Positions 1 to 8,166 of a stretch of 64,000 bases of DNA are shown here, one piece after another; the first letter of the stretch is position 1, and each line of letters opens with the position of its first letter. The DNA comes from Bacteroidales bacterium (GTDB lineage Bacteria; Bacteroidota; Bacteroidia; Bacteroidales; F082), in NCBI GenBank assembly GCA_017466405.1, contig JAFTUF010000030.1, positions 62,001-126,000 of the forward strand, in the 5' to 3' direction. The notes beneath the pieces were generated by a model, which was not told the origin of the DNA, did no database searches, and was given only the letters and a program-made list of their open reading frames with translations. Position numbers and translations under genes: made by a program.

Positions 1-155
1 GAATCTTTGTCGGTTAATGTTGAATATCCGTGAAGATATTCCATACGTGGTCTGACTTCTCCGCTCAACGAAAATTGTCCGTAAGCGTAGTTTCCAAGTA
101 AACCTACAAAAAAGGTCATTACGAGGATTTTCTTAAATAATGTAAACTTTTTCAT
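1..155 (-). CDS. Outer-membrane porin-like protein, N-terminal fragment
   Basis: The reverse strand from the ATG at 155 encodes a signal peptide (MKKFTLFKKILVMTFF, ending near NYAYGQ) followed by a stretch reading GEVRPRMEYLHGYSTL; the rest lies beyond the window edge. A short beta-strand of this type right after the signal peptide resembles the start of Bacteroidetes alginate-export-like porins, but only about 51 residues are visible. The gene would act as a passive outer-membrane channel if that is right. Assignment to an exact family is an inference from a short stretch. Confidence 0.5.
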   Translation of the reverse strand, partial: MKKFTLFKKILVMTFFVGLLGNYAYGQFSLSGEVRPRMEYLHGYSTLTDKD

Positions 156-298
156 AATGTTGTTTTTACAATTTAATGCAGAAACAACACTATTTAACTA
201 TTGTTTAAAATTAACAAATCTATAACAATTATATTAATTCATAATGCATAATTTTTGGGATAAGAGGAAAGTCTCTTTACGCCACTCTAATCCTTCTC

Positions 299-330
299 AG
301 CATCTCAGATTCTCAGATTCTCAGTTTCTA
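299..330. repeat. Word repeat family 'aatctgaga' (F7)
   Basis: Imperfect tandem 'tctcagattctcag' units that include the last codons and the TGA of the MATE gene. The same family occurs directly after the S9 peptidase (14513-14545) and after the Na/Pi cotransporter (59696-59735). Confidence 0.6.
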
Positions 331-1654
331 ACACTCTCAATTTCTTTCTGAATCGCATGATGAAAAGTATAGCGGCAAGCAGGATTCCAACGAGGAAACC
401 ACCGACAATACCTTCAGCACCAATACCGAGTACGAATCCCAAGAAATAACCGACAGGTATCTCAACCAAGATGTAACATATTAAGGCACAATACATCGGA
501 TATTTAACATCAGTAAGTCCGCGTAATGCTCCAAGCAATGTGACTTGTGTTCCGTCAATTACTTCAAAGAAAGCAACGACGACAAAGAGTCTCGCTGTTA
601 TGGCAATCACTTCTTCGTCGTTGCTGAAGATGCGTGCCAGGAACTCACCGCCGAAAGCATACAATAATGCGAAACAAACCATTATCGTGATGCCAAGATG
701 CATGGCTGAATAAGCGTGATTTTTAATAGAAGCAATGTCTCTCCTACCGTAATCGTGTGAGACAAGTATCGTTGATGCCGACGCTACGCCATTGGCAATC
801 ATAAACGAGAATCCTATCATAGTTTGCATTATCTGATTTGCAGCCAAAGTCTTTTCTCCAAGCCAACCCATCATAATAGTCATGAATGTAAGAGAGAAAA
901 GCTCAAGCGTCATCTGCGCTGCTATAGGAAAACCTACTTTAAATATGTCAGCGAGTCTCCAAGTCACCGAGTCTCCATGTCCTTTTTGTTTTTCAAAATA
1001 CGGTTTAAATTCCTTCTTAAAATAAATCACTATTAAGAAAGCTATTGGCATCAAAGCTCTTGAGATGAGCGTTGCGAGTCCTGCGCCAGTGACACCAAGT
1101 TCTGGAAATCCCATATAACCGTAGATAAAACCAAAATTGAGGAAGACATTCAAGACGTTACAACCTATTGTAATAAGCATGGAATAGAAGGTATTACCAA
1201 GTCCTTCTAAATATTGTTTGAATGTCAAGAAGATAAGATACGGAATCAATGATAATGTAACGCAATAATAATAACCATCGAGGGTATCTAGAACAGACTG
1301 TGGTTGACCGAAATATTGCAGCAAGGGATTTATAGCGAAGAGTATCCCGCAAAGCAAAACGCCCATCAGAATGTTGAGTAGTAATGAATTTCTATAGAGA
1401 TTATTACATTGTTGTCTCTCATTTCTTGCGAAATGAATTCCCACCAAAGGAGTGAGACCCATAGCAATGCCAAGCCCAATCATCGTAATGTTAGTAATTA
1501 TTGCGCTTGAGAGTGAGACGGCAGAAAGTTCCACCGCACCTAACCTACCTACCATGATGGTGTCCATCACCTGAACAAGCTGCTGTCCCGCGAACGACAA
1601 TATCACTGGGGACGCAATGCGAAGATTTTCTGTGTAATACCTTTTTGCGATCAT
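305..1654 (-). CDS. MATE family multidrug/cation antiporter
   Basis: A 449-residue polytopic protein with about 12 hydrophobic segments; the N-terminal half carries the MATE-type QVMDTIMVGRLG helix and the second half repeats the fold (QMTLELFSLTFMTIMMGWLG). MATE proteins exchange Na+ or H+ for drugs and other organic cations across the inner membrane; the substrate cannot be predicted. Two details are odd. The last residues (ETENLRI) and the stop codon are encoded by a dispersed 'ctgagaatctgag' word repeat. A central cytoplasmic loop (GDSVTWRLA, about 960-985) is also written in repeat-like DNA. A short F1 repeat lies 8 bp upstream of the start. The gene follows btuG on the same strand but is separated from it by a terminator-like hairpin. 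Confidence 0.9.
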   Translation of the reverse strand: MIAKRYYTENLRIASPVILSFAGQQLVQVMDTIMVGRLGAVELSAVSLSSAIITNITMIGLGIAMGLTPLVGIHFARNERQQCNNLYRNSLLLNILMGVLLCGILFAINPLLQYFGQPQSVLDTLDGYYYCVTLSLIPYLIFLTFKQYLEGLGNTFYSMLITIGCNVLNVFLNFGFIYGYMGFPELGVTGAGLATLISRALMPIAFLIVIYFKKEFKPYFEKQKGHGDSVTWRLADIFKVGFPIAAQMTLELFSLTFMTIMMGWLGEKTLAANQIMQTMIGFSFMIANGVASASTILVSHDYGRRDIASIKNHAYSAMHLGITIMVCFALLYAFGGEFLARIFSNDEEVIAITARLFVVVAFFEVIDGTQVTLLGALRGLTDVKYPMYCALICYILVEIPVGYFLGFVLGIGAEGIVGGFLVGILLAAILFIMRFRKKLRVLETENLRI

Positions 1655-1661
1655 CTTTTTA

Positions 1662-1706
1662 AGTCAACAGACAATGAACAAGGGTCAATAGACTTTGTCC
1701 ACAGTC
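1662..1706 (-). repeat. F1 repeat upstream of the MATE gene
   Basis: Read on the gene strand this is GTGGACAAAGTCTATTGACC and then CTTGTTCATTGTCTGTTGAC, ending 8 bp before the MATE ATG. GGACAA can pair with TTGTTC through one G-U wobble. It is one of ten F1 copies in the window (see findings). Confidence 0.65.
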
Positions 1707-1771
1707 GATTTTTAGATTAAACAAAATCGTCTTTAGTCTTTTAACATCAGACTTTAGACAACAATAAAAAA

Positions 1772-1821
1772 ACGTCTTGTTTGACCTTAACTCTTACGAG
1801 GACGTCGGTCATACAAGACGT
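1772..1821 (-). terminator. Terminator-like hairpin after btuG / before MATE
   Basis: acgtcttgt (1772-1780) pairs with acaagacgt (1813-1821), extended inside by ttgacc/ggtca. On the minus strand the hairpin is followed by a run of seven T (1766-1772). It lies 45 nt after the btuG stop and so could end the btuBG transcript. A TATCTTTG box (1828-1835, minus) directly ahead of it means the hairpin could instead head a short RNA or a MATE leader. Confidence 0.6.
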
Positions 1822-1865
1822 ACGCTGCAAAGATACGAAAAAGTCTAATATAAACTTAACCTTTC

Positions 1866-2960
1866 TTAATTAAACATCATAAATCCTGGAACAATTCCTA
1901 CAGAGAATTTTGTAACGTATTCGCCTTCTGATGTAAATCGTAACACATCTCCGTTTTGCATGTAGTTTTTAACATCGGTAAGATAGATGTCGCCATTTTC
2001 AGGAGAGACAGCCACTGTCGAAAACACATGAATATTGGTTACACCGTTGTCTGTTATCTGTTGACTATTGACAAATATCTCTGTAGGAAACGACTCGTCA
2101 TTGATAGACATCTTATACAAGTTCAAAGTACCGAAACCTCCGTTTAAGATATACAAATTCTCCTTTTTATTATCGATAGCCATTGATGATGGATAGTCGC
2201 CCTCGGCGAAATCGAAGCGTTTGATAACCTGACGCGTAGATGGATTTATACAGAACAATGCCGGCTCGCATGGAGGCATATATCCGCCGCTGCACAAAAC
2301 CCAGACATTATTGTTTTTATCAAGTACGATAGAGTTTGGTTCCGGTGCGACATCCATGGTAGCAACAAGTTCGTCGGTCTCAACATTCACAAATTGAATC
2401 GTTGAATTAGAAGTCTCAGGCTGATAGAAATTCGACCAGTTTGTCACAACTATTTCATTTCCGGCACGAACCATCTTCTCTGTAGTATTACCCAATTCCA
2501 CAAATCCCGTCTTCTGCATAGTATTAGGATTAATGACCCAAAGTCCTGCTGATTCCTGGTCAGAGACGTATGCCTTGTTTTTATTAATAGAAATAATATG
2601 TCGCGGCGATGTAAGTCCGTCTAATTTAGCCTGATACTTCATTGTTTTAGGATCGACTTTATAGATGTATTTGCTGTTGTTTACCACGACATACATTCCC
2701 GTCTCGTCAATCATCATAGAATTTGCAACATCGCCGAGAGGCGACATATTCACTCTGTAGAAAAGGTTATTTTCTACCGTATCTGCTTCTGGATCATAAA
2801 ATGTTAGAGAAGAGTTGGCATAAGTAAATGTTCCTTCGTTCAAGACAAAAAGTCCTTTCGCAATAGACGTTTCCGTTGGATTGACAGGATCATCGCCACC
2901 ACATGAAACGAATGTTAATAAAATGCTTAAAACAAAAATGTTAAAAAATGTTCTTTTCAT
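1866..2960 (-). CDS. btuG: BtuG-like surface cobalamin-binding lipoprotein (beta-propeller)
   Basis: A 364-residue protein starting at MKRTFF; a longer frame overlaps the receptor gene and is unlikely. The lipobox ends LLTFVSCGG with Cys20, and the following GGDDP resembles an acidic surface-export signal. The body is built of YncE-like propeller blades (for example LFVLNEGTFTYANSSLTFYD and AYVSDQESAGLWVINPNTM). In Bacteroides, BtuG is a surface propeller lipoprotein that binds B12 very tightly and lids the BtuB barrel; here the gene lies directly downstream of a BtuB-like receptor behind a cobalamin riboswitch, which is the main reason for the name. Other YncE-like surface proteins share the fold. 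An F1 repeat lies about 16 bp before the ATG. Confidence 0.8.
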   Translation of the reverse strand: MKRTFFNIFVLSILLTFVSCGGDDPVNPTETSIAKGLFVLNEGTFTYANSSLTFYDPEADTVENNLFYRVNMSPLGDVANSMMIDETGMYVVVNNSKYIYKVDPKTMKYQAKLDGLTSPRHIISINKNKAYVSDQESAGLWVINPNTMQKTGFVELGNTTEKMVRAGNEIVVTNWSNFYQPETSNSTIQFVNVETDELVATMDVAPEPNSIVLDKNNNVWVLCSGGYMPPCEPALFCINPSTRQVIKRFDFAEGDYPSSMAIDNKKENLYILNGGFGTLNLYKMSINDESFPTEIFVNSQQITDNGVTNIHVFSTVAVSPENGDIYLTDVKNYMQNGDVLRFTSEGEYVTKFSVGIVPGFMMFN

Positions 2961-2975
2961 AGTTTTACTTTTTAT

Positions 2976-3018
2976 GCCAACAGACAACGGACAACAGACA
3001 ACAGCCATTATCCACATC
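2976..3018 (-). repeat. F1 repeat upstream of btuG
   Basis: On the gene strand: GTGGATAATGGCTG, then TTGTCTGTTGTCC and GTTGTCTGTTGGC. GGATAA can still pair with TTGTCC through a G-U wobble. It fills the btuB-btuG junction. Confidence 0.6.
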
Positions 3019-3033
3019 GTTATTGTTGACGGT

Positions 3034-4959
3034 TTATAATTTAAATTCCAAATATATTTCATAGCTACGTCCTGGCATCGCGCGCCAAAGAACGGTCTGA
3101 TAATCTTTATCAGTTAAGTTATTTATTTTAAATTCTATTCTAAACTTATTCAATTGTTTTCCGAGAGAAATATGGTGCAGAGTATAACAAGGTAATTCAT
3201 AAGCGAAAAATTCATCATCGTTCATACTCGTCTTCCTCTCGCCTGTTAATTCAAAAGTATAGTTGAGACTCCATGTCATCCACTTCACTTCAGCAAAAGC
3301 ATTGGCATGATGTAATGGAATATAAATCAATTGTCTTCCATAAGAGTCGTATTGCTGTGCATACTCACTCTCATCAGTGGTGTGACTATAAACATAATTA
3401 CCGGAGACAGAGAAATTCCATAAATGATATTTATAATTCATCTTAAGGTGCATTTCAAGTCCACGCGCCATGACATCCGAGACATTTTTAGGCATCCAAT
3501 ATCTGTAATTCGTTGGCACCCACTGTATCCAGTCTTTCACCCTTGAATAATACAATCCAGTCCTGAAATCTAAATTAAAATTAACATTCTCATAAAGATA
3601 ATTGATGTCAAAATCTATCGTCTTTCCGTTTTCTGCCTTAAGATTTTCATTACCTCCTGGATACCAATACAAATCATTCAAAGTAGGATTTCTATAATTA
3701 TGGCTATAACCAGCATTAAAAGTCAAGCCTTTAATAAAAGGCGTTTTGTATGTCAATGTCGCTGTAGGGAAAAATCCCGCTGATTTATCATCGACGATGT
3801 CATTACGAAGCGTCATTCTCAAATCTAAATCGCGAAAAATCTTGCCATCAATGGCGGCATATAACGAGATAAGACTTCTGTCTTTTATTCCATCATAATC
3901 AGACGAACTGACACTTTCATAATCCCATTGCACCTTAGCGTACAAGTTCCACGACTTATATAAATCCTGTTGCAAATCAACAATCTGACGGAACACATTC
4001 GATTTATTTAAGGTATTTATCTGCGTAACTGGCAATCCGTTAGATGTGTAAGATTCCAAGAAATAATTCTGTTTCTCGTAGAAATAAGCCGACTTCACCT
4101 CTATCCTGCCCGAGTTCCAATATGTCTTGTAAGATATGAAGTTACGCGAGAAGTCATTGTCGGCGTATTCCTTGGTGTTGTTAAAAACATTAGGCATTAT
4201 CTGCGGATAATTTCTATGGCTCCATTGATTCCAGGAGACAAGCGTCAGGAGTGAATTTTTCAGACGCACTTGCACTTCAGGCATCACGCCATAATCGACA
4301 AAATCGGCGTTTTTTTGTCTCATCTCCTTATGTGGGATAGTCGCTATATTATTATAGGTAAAATCGTTATCGCTGGAGTTACGATACGCCTTGACTCTTG
4401 TAATGAAATTTTCTCCTGAATAACCGAGAGTGACGTAAGAGCCCCAAGTATTAAAACTGCCGTAAGTTTGTTTCAGGTCTAATATCAATCCTTCGTTGAA
4501 CTTCTGGTTGTTAGCGATATTTACCACACCGCCGAGACCTCCGCTGTTGGCAGATGTCTTGCTTCCCCATTGCAGCGATATTTCATCGGTGAAGAAAACC
4601 GGTATCGTGCTGAAATCCACTTCACCGAGCGATGGAGAATTGAGCTGGAGTCCGTTCCAGAGCACGAGAGTATGACTTGCCGTAGTTCCGCGGAATGATG
4701 CCGAGGCTGTACCGCCAGGTCCGTAAGTCTTGATGAATACGGGAGAATGTTGGATGAGAAGTTGTGAGAGTGATACTGTCTTAAGACGTTTGATGAGTGC
4801 TGTATCAATGCGACGTTCCATCGCTTTTTCCTGCACCTTTTTATATATATGCGACGCTGTAACCTCCACCGACTCCAAGACAATAGTGTCGTTCTGTGCT
4901 GAAGCTTTGATGCTTAGCGTTAGGAATAAGGTTAATATCATCAGCAGTCGTTTCATCAT
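3034..4959 (-). CDS. btuB: TonB-dependent outer-membrane cobalamin receptor, BtuB-like
   Basis: About 641 residues from the ATG at 4959 (tandem ATG codons; 4956 is equally possible). A signal peptide (MKRLLMILTLFLTLSIKASA) is followed by a short TonB-box-like stretch (DTIVLESVEVTA), a plug domain with GPGGTASASFRGTTASHTLV and SGGLGGVVNI, and a 22-strand-type barrel ending in YEIYLEFKL with a terminal hydrophobic residue. The protein would import corrinoids across the outer membrane using TonB energy. The vitamin assignment rests on the cobalamin riboswitch upstream and the BtuG-like gene downstream. It is slightly larger than enterobacterial BtuB, as is common in Bacteroidetes. An F1 repeat lies about 11 bp before the start. 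Confidence 0.87.
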   Translation of the reverse strand: MMKRLLMILTLFLTLSIKASAQNDTIVLESVEVTASHIYKKVQEKAMERRIDTALIKRLKTVSLSQLLIQHSPVFIKTYGPGGTASASFRGTTASHTLVLWNGLQLNSPSLGEVDFSTIPVFFTDEISLQWGSKTSANSGGLGGVVNIANNQKFNEGLILDLKQTYGSFNTWGSYVTLGYSGENFITRVKAYRNSSDNDFTYNNIATIPHKEMRQKNADFVDYGVMPEVQVRLKNSLLTLVSWNQWSHRNYPQIMPNVFNNTKEYADNDFSRNFISYKTYWNSGRIEVKSAYFYEKQNYFLESYTSNGLPVTQINTLNKSNVFRQIVDLQQDLYKSWNLYAKVQWDYESVSSSDYDGIKDRSLISLYAAIDGKIFRDLDLRMTLRNDIVDDKSAGFFPTATLTYKTPFIKGLTFNAGYSHNYRNPTLNDLYWYPGGNENLKAENGKTIDFDINYLYENVNFNLDFRTGLYYSRVKDWIQWVPTNYRYWMPKNVSDVMARGLEMHLKMNYKYHLWNFSVSGNYVYSHTTDESEYAQQYDSYGRQLIYIPLHHANAFAEVKWMTWSLNYTFELTGERKTSMNDDEFFAYELPCYTLHHISLGKQLNKFRIEFKINNLTDKDYQTVLWRAMPGRSYEIYLEFKL

Positions 4960-4969
4960 ATATCTCTTT

Positions 4970-5004
4970 GTCAACAGACAATAGGCAACAGTCATCGACC
5001 ATTA
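4970..5004 (-). repeat. F1 repeat upstream of btuB
   Basis: On the gene strand: GATAATGGTCGATGACTG, then TTGCCTATTGTCTGTTGAC. GATAAT can pair with ATTGTC with one U-G wobble, so the hairpin potential is kept although the bases differ from other copies. Confidence 0.55.
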
Positions 5005-5095
5005 TCAATTTTACGTGTACATATCTCGGGAAATTGTCGTTGCTTTTAAATGCTGATCGACCGACTCTTATCCCGAAAGTCTTAATTGTCTGATA

Positions 5096-5256
5096 ACTGG
5101 CAGGTCTTCTGACTTACTCCTTACGCCTGACGTCTTCCCATCTTTTTAGGAAAAGAAAGTGACTTTATGTCAAACGCTGTTAGAGATCACAGCAGCGGGA
5201 ACTGTCCGAGATTTACACTCGGTTCCCTATTGAGTCCTCACGGACACCATTCATCG
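5096..5256 (-). ncRNA. Cobalamin (AdoCbl) riboswitch
   Basis: Read on the minus strand the region shows the ordered cobalamin-riboswitch landmarks: GGTGTCCGTGAGGACTCAAT, AGGGAACCGAGTGTAAATC, the internal GCTGCTGTGATCTC stem, and the terminal GAAGACCTGCCAGT that closes the B12 box. It lies between a TATCTTTG promoter box and the btuB start, so corrinoid binding should repress btuB-btuG. The stretch from 4996 to 5095 would hold the expression platform; no clear terminator is visible there, which would fit translational control. Confidence 0.93.
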
Positions 5257-5260
5257 GCTG

Positions 5261-5268
5261 CAAAGATA
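5261..5268 (-). promoter_or_regulatory. -7 box of the btuB operon
   Basis: TATCTTTG on the minus strand, matching the Bacteroidetes TAnnTTTG -7 element, just ahead of the riboswitch. No clean TTTG -33 element is visible at the usual spacing. Confidence 0.6.
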
Positions 5269-5345
5269 ATAAAAGTCAGAAGACAAAAGACTAAAGTTGA
5301 AAGATTTTTTATCAATTACATATTTATTATAAATAGCGATAAATG

Positions 5346-5382
5346 TTAACGCATTTTAACTAAAAAATCAAATTTACGTTAA
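5346..5382. repeat. Inverted repeat TTAACG-N25-CGTTAA upstream of hicA1
   Basis: TTAACG (5346-5351) and CGTTAA (5377-5382) form an inverted pair about 190 bp upstream of hicA1. A near-identical arrangement (26-nt spacer) lies upstream of the second hicAB. Function as an operator is an inference. Confidence 0.35.
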
Positions 5383-5569
5383 TATTTATTCACATTACAA
5401 TTTTAGGCTCATTTTTACTTTACAAAATCTTGACAATATTTTTAAATAAATTATTTTTGCAAGAAAGAAATCCCAAAAATAATTTTTATGAAAATCACAA
5501 AAAATATTCAAATTAAAGGCCTCAGTTTGTTAGATTTTTGTCTATCTTTGCGATATCAATTTAGCCATT

Positions 5570-5758
5570 ATGAGAACGGTTGAATTGAAAAAGAAATTAC
5601 AGCAGTCTGGATGTTATTTTATTGCCAATGGAAAAAATCACGAATGGTGGTTTAGTCCAATAACAAATCAAAGATTTCAAGTTCCAAGACATGCAAACGA
5701 GGATATCAGAACACAACTTAAAAAGCAAATAAGCAAACAGTCAGGTGTTATATTATAA
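5570..5758 (+). CDS. hicA: HicA-like mRNA interferase toxin
   Basis: A 62-residue double-stranded-RNA-binding-fold toxin candidate: MRTVELKKKLQQSG helix, beta strands CYFIANGKNHEWW and RFQVPRHANEDIRTQL, then the C-terminal helix. The predicted catalytic histidine is in GKNHEW. The usual G-S-H context is altered to K-N-H and the following proline region is unusual, so activity is uncertain. It is followed 18 bp later by a HicB-type antitoxin gene, the expected hicA-hicB order. A TATCTTTG box about 28 bp upstream probably drives the pair. Confidence 0.82.
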   Translation: MRTVELKKKLQQSGCYFIANGKNHEWWFSPITNQRFQVPRHANEDIRTQLKKQISKQSGVIL

Positions 5759-5776
5759 AAAACATAAAACTAAAAT

Positions 5777-6166
5777 ATGAAAACGATTAAAGTAATTATT
5801 GAGCGAAATGACAACGGGAATTATCAGGCCGTTCCACAAATGGATACCTCGATAGCTTTTTTTGGTATGGGTAAAACTGTTAAAGAGGCTATGAAAGATC
5901 TTAACAATTCATATTTAGAAGCAAAAATTTTAGAACCAAGTCTTTCCGACATGAAATTTGTGTTTGAATATGATACTGCAAGTTTCTTACAGATGTTCAA
6001 AGGGAGAATGAATTTGGCAGATCTTCAATCCATAACTGGGATCAACCGCAAACAGCTCAACCATTATGTAACTGGTTATAGAAAACCATCGCCAAAAACA
6101 GTACAACGTATTCAAAATGGAATAAGAAAATATGCAGAAGAGTTAAGCCAGATTGTTCTCATATAA
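5777..6166 (+). CDS. hicB: HicB-like antitoxin with C-terminal HTH
   Basis: 129 residues. The N-terminal part (IKVIIERNDNGNYQAVPQMD) is the partly degraded RNase-H-like HicB fold. The C-terminal part (LADLQSITGINRKQLNHYV followed by TGYRKPSPKTVQRI) is a helix-turn-helix DNA-binding domain, as in HicB proteins that autoregulate their operon. It shares the sequence pattern ITGIN(R/Q)(K/R)QL(N/G)HY with the second HicB at 45227, so the two modules are distant paralogues. The stop is 3 bp ahead of recQ, suggesting co-transcription. Confidence 0.85.
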   Translation: MKTIKVIIERNDNGNYQAVPQMDTSIAFFGMGKTVKEAMKDLNNSYLEAKILEPSLSDMKFVFEYDTASFLQMFKGRMNLADLQSITGINRKQLNHYVTGYRKPSPKTVQRIQNGIRKYAEELSQIVLI

Positions 6167-6169
6167 GTT

Positions 6170-8092
6170 ATGAGTGATATAACGAGAGACATATTATTAA
6201 GGTATTGGGGATATCCTTCCTTTCGTCCTTTGCAGGAAGACATCGTCGATTCTGTCATTGAGGGTAGAGACACTTTGGCGCTACTTCCTACAGGTGGCGG
6301 CAAGTCGATATGTTTTCAGGTTCCTGCTATGACAATGGAGGGTATCTGCATAGTGATTACACCTCTCATCTCTCTCATGAAAGACCAGGTGATGCATCTC
6401 AAAAAAAACGGCATCCCTGCCGCTGCCATCTTCTCAGGTATGCATCGCAGCGAGATAGAAGTAGCTTACAACCAAGCTGCTTTTGGGATGCTGAAGTTTC
6501 TATACGTCTCACCGGAACGTCTTATGACAGACGCTTTCATCGAGGCACTGAAGAAGATGAAAGTAAACCTTCTCGCCGTTGATGAATCACACTGCATCTC
6601 ACAATGGGGTTACGACTTCCGGCCTCCTTATTTAAAAATTGCAGAGATAAGGAAATATATTCCTAACACACCTGTCATGGCTCTTACCGCTACAGCAACA
6701 CCTAAAGTCGTGGATGACATACAATATCGTCTTGGTTTCAAGAAAAGCAATGTCTTTCAGACGAGCTACGAGCGTAAGAACTTAACATATAACGTGATTC
6801 ACGAGGCCGACAAATTTGGCTTGATGCAGCGGCTATTCTCGAAGATGGACAGAGGTAGCGGCATCGTTTATGTCAGAAGCCGCAAGCGCACCAAGGTGAT
6901 AGCCGAATGGCTACAGTCTGTAGGGACAAGCGCTACATATTATCACGCAGGCTTAGACGCCAAGACACGTGACGGAAGACAGCAACAATGGATGGAAGGC
7001 AAGATTAAGGTGATGGTGGCGACAAACGCTTTCGGGATGGGCATCGACAAACCCGATGTCAGACTCGTCGTACACTTAGACTTGCCCGACAGTTTAGAAG
7101 CTTACTTCCAAGAAGCTGGTCGTGCTGGTCGTGACTTGCAAGAATCGGAGGCGTTTCTTTTGGTGGCAGATACTGACGTTAATAAATTGAAGGAAAACCT
7201 GCAAAGTTCATATCCCGACCTTAATAGAATCAAATTGATTTACGATGCTTTGGGAAATTATCTTCAGATTCCTATCGGCGCCGGTGAGAATCAAAGCTAC
7301 AACTTTAATATCAACGACTTCGCTCAATATTATAATTTCTCATTATTGGAAGTCTTTAACACAATTAACCTTATTGAGAGAGAAGGATTAATTGCCACAT
7401 CAGAGTCATTGAATTCTCCATCAAAAGTATATATCAAGGCAAACAGAGAAGACTTATACCGATTCCAGTTAGAATACAAGGAATATGATATAATAATCAA
7501 ATATTTGTTAAGAAGTCTTCCTGGCGTATTAAGCGATTTTGTCAACATAAGAGAAGAAGTCGTTTCTCACAAGACAGGTATTCCGATAGACAAGGTTCAG
7601 CAACAACTGAACAAATTACACAACCTGAATTTCCTTTGTTATATCCCGCGTAATGACAAACCTCAGATTCAATATATTAGAGAAAGAATCGACAGCAGAC
7701 ATTTCACTTTATCGGAAGATGTTTACGATAATCGTAAGGAAGATGCCAACAAGAGAGTTCAGGCTGTCATTGATTTTGTCAATAATAATGGCGAATGCAG
7801 GAGCGTTCAACTTTTGAGATATTTTGGCGAGGATATAAAGAAACGATGCGGCAAATGCGATGTCTGTTCCTCGAAAAACAAGATGACAATCAACGACAGG
7901 GAATATCAGGAAATTAGCGAGCGTATCGTAAATGAACTACGCGACAGCGACTCATCAGTTTATGAAGTAGTGAAAAAAATCAAAAGCCATCATGAAGAGA
8001 AAGTCATAGAGACCTTACGATGGATGTTAGATAATAAGATAATTGAACAAGACAAAAACGGAATCTTAAAGAAAAACGACTCAGCAACTTAG
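6170..8092 (+). CDS. recQ: ATP-dependent DNA helicase RecQ
   Basis: 640 residues. SF2 helicase motifs appear in order: LPTGGGKSICFQVPAM (Walker A), AVDESHCISQWGYDFRPP (DExH box plus the RecQ aromatic-rich loop), ALTATATP, the second RecA lobe with ATNAFGMGIDKPDVRLV and QEAGRAGRD. The RecQ-C-terminal zinc site (RRYFGED-type segment with CGKCDVC) and a winged helix follow. There is no clear HRDC domain, so this is the shorter type common beside a second RecQ in Bacteroidetes. RecQ unwinds 3'-tailed and recombination DNA. Starting 3 bp after hicB, it may be read from the toxin-antitoxin promoter. The stop codon TAG is inside a 'gcaacttag' word repeat. Confidence 0.95.
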   Translation: MSDITRDILLRYWGYPSFRPLQEDIVDSVIEGRDTLALLPTGGGKSICFQVPAMTMEGICIVITPLISLMKDQVMHLKKNGIPAAAIFSGMHRSEIEVAYNQAAFGMLKFLYVSPERLMTDAFIEALKKMKVNLLAVDESHCISQWGYDFRPPYLKIAEIRKYIPNTPVMALTATATPKVVDDIQYRLGFKKSNVFQTSYERKNLTYNVIHEADKFGLMQRLFSKMDRGSGIVYVRSRKRTKVIAEWLQSVGTSATYYHAGLDAKTRDGRQQQWMEGKIKVMVATNAFGMGIDKPDVRLVVHLDLPDSLEAYFQEAGRAGRDLQESEAFLLVADTDVNKLKENLQSSYPDLNRIKLIYDALGNYLQIPIGAGENQSYNFNINDFAQYYNFSLLEVFNTINLIEREGLIATSESLNSPSKVYIKANREDLYRFQLEYKEYDIIIKYLLRSLPGVLSDFVNIREEVVSHKTGIPIDKVQQQLNKLHNLNFLCYIPRNDKPQIQYIRERIDSRHFTLSEDVYDNRKEDANKRVQAVIDFVNNNGECRSVQLLRYFGEDIKKRCGKCDVCSSKNKMTINDREYQEISERIVNELRDSDSSVYEVVKKIKSHHEEKVIETLRWMLDNKIIEQDKNGILKKNDSAT

Positions 8093-8114
8093 CAACTTAG
8101 TAACTCAGCAACAC
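8083..8114. repeat. Word repeat family 'cagcaacttag' (F6)
   Basis: Tandem variants of 'actcagcaacttag' that contain the recQ stop. The same words in the opposite sense follow aroK at 33552-33605. Confidence 0.6.
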
Positions 8115-8121
8115 AAAAAAA

Positions 8122-8147
8122 AGGACGGTCGTCGAGAAAACCGTCCT
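8122..8147. terminator. Bidirectional terminator between recQ and HU
   Basis: aggacggt (8122-8129) pairs with accgtcct (8140-8147). An A-run precedes it and a T-rich tract (catttttat) follows, so it can serve both convergent genes. Confidence 0.85.
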
Positions 8148-8166
8148 CATTTTTATCAAGACTTAT

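Noticed and set aside
1866-3062. Longer start for the BtuG-like protein overlapping btuB
   Set aside because: The extra 34 residues have no signal peptide and would displace a clear lipoprotein signal beginning at 2960.
5167-5349. A 60-residue open frame on the plus strand
   Set aside because: It lies on the complement of the cobalamin riboswitch core; its conservation would come from the RNA.
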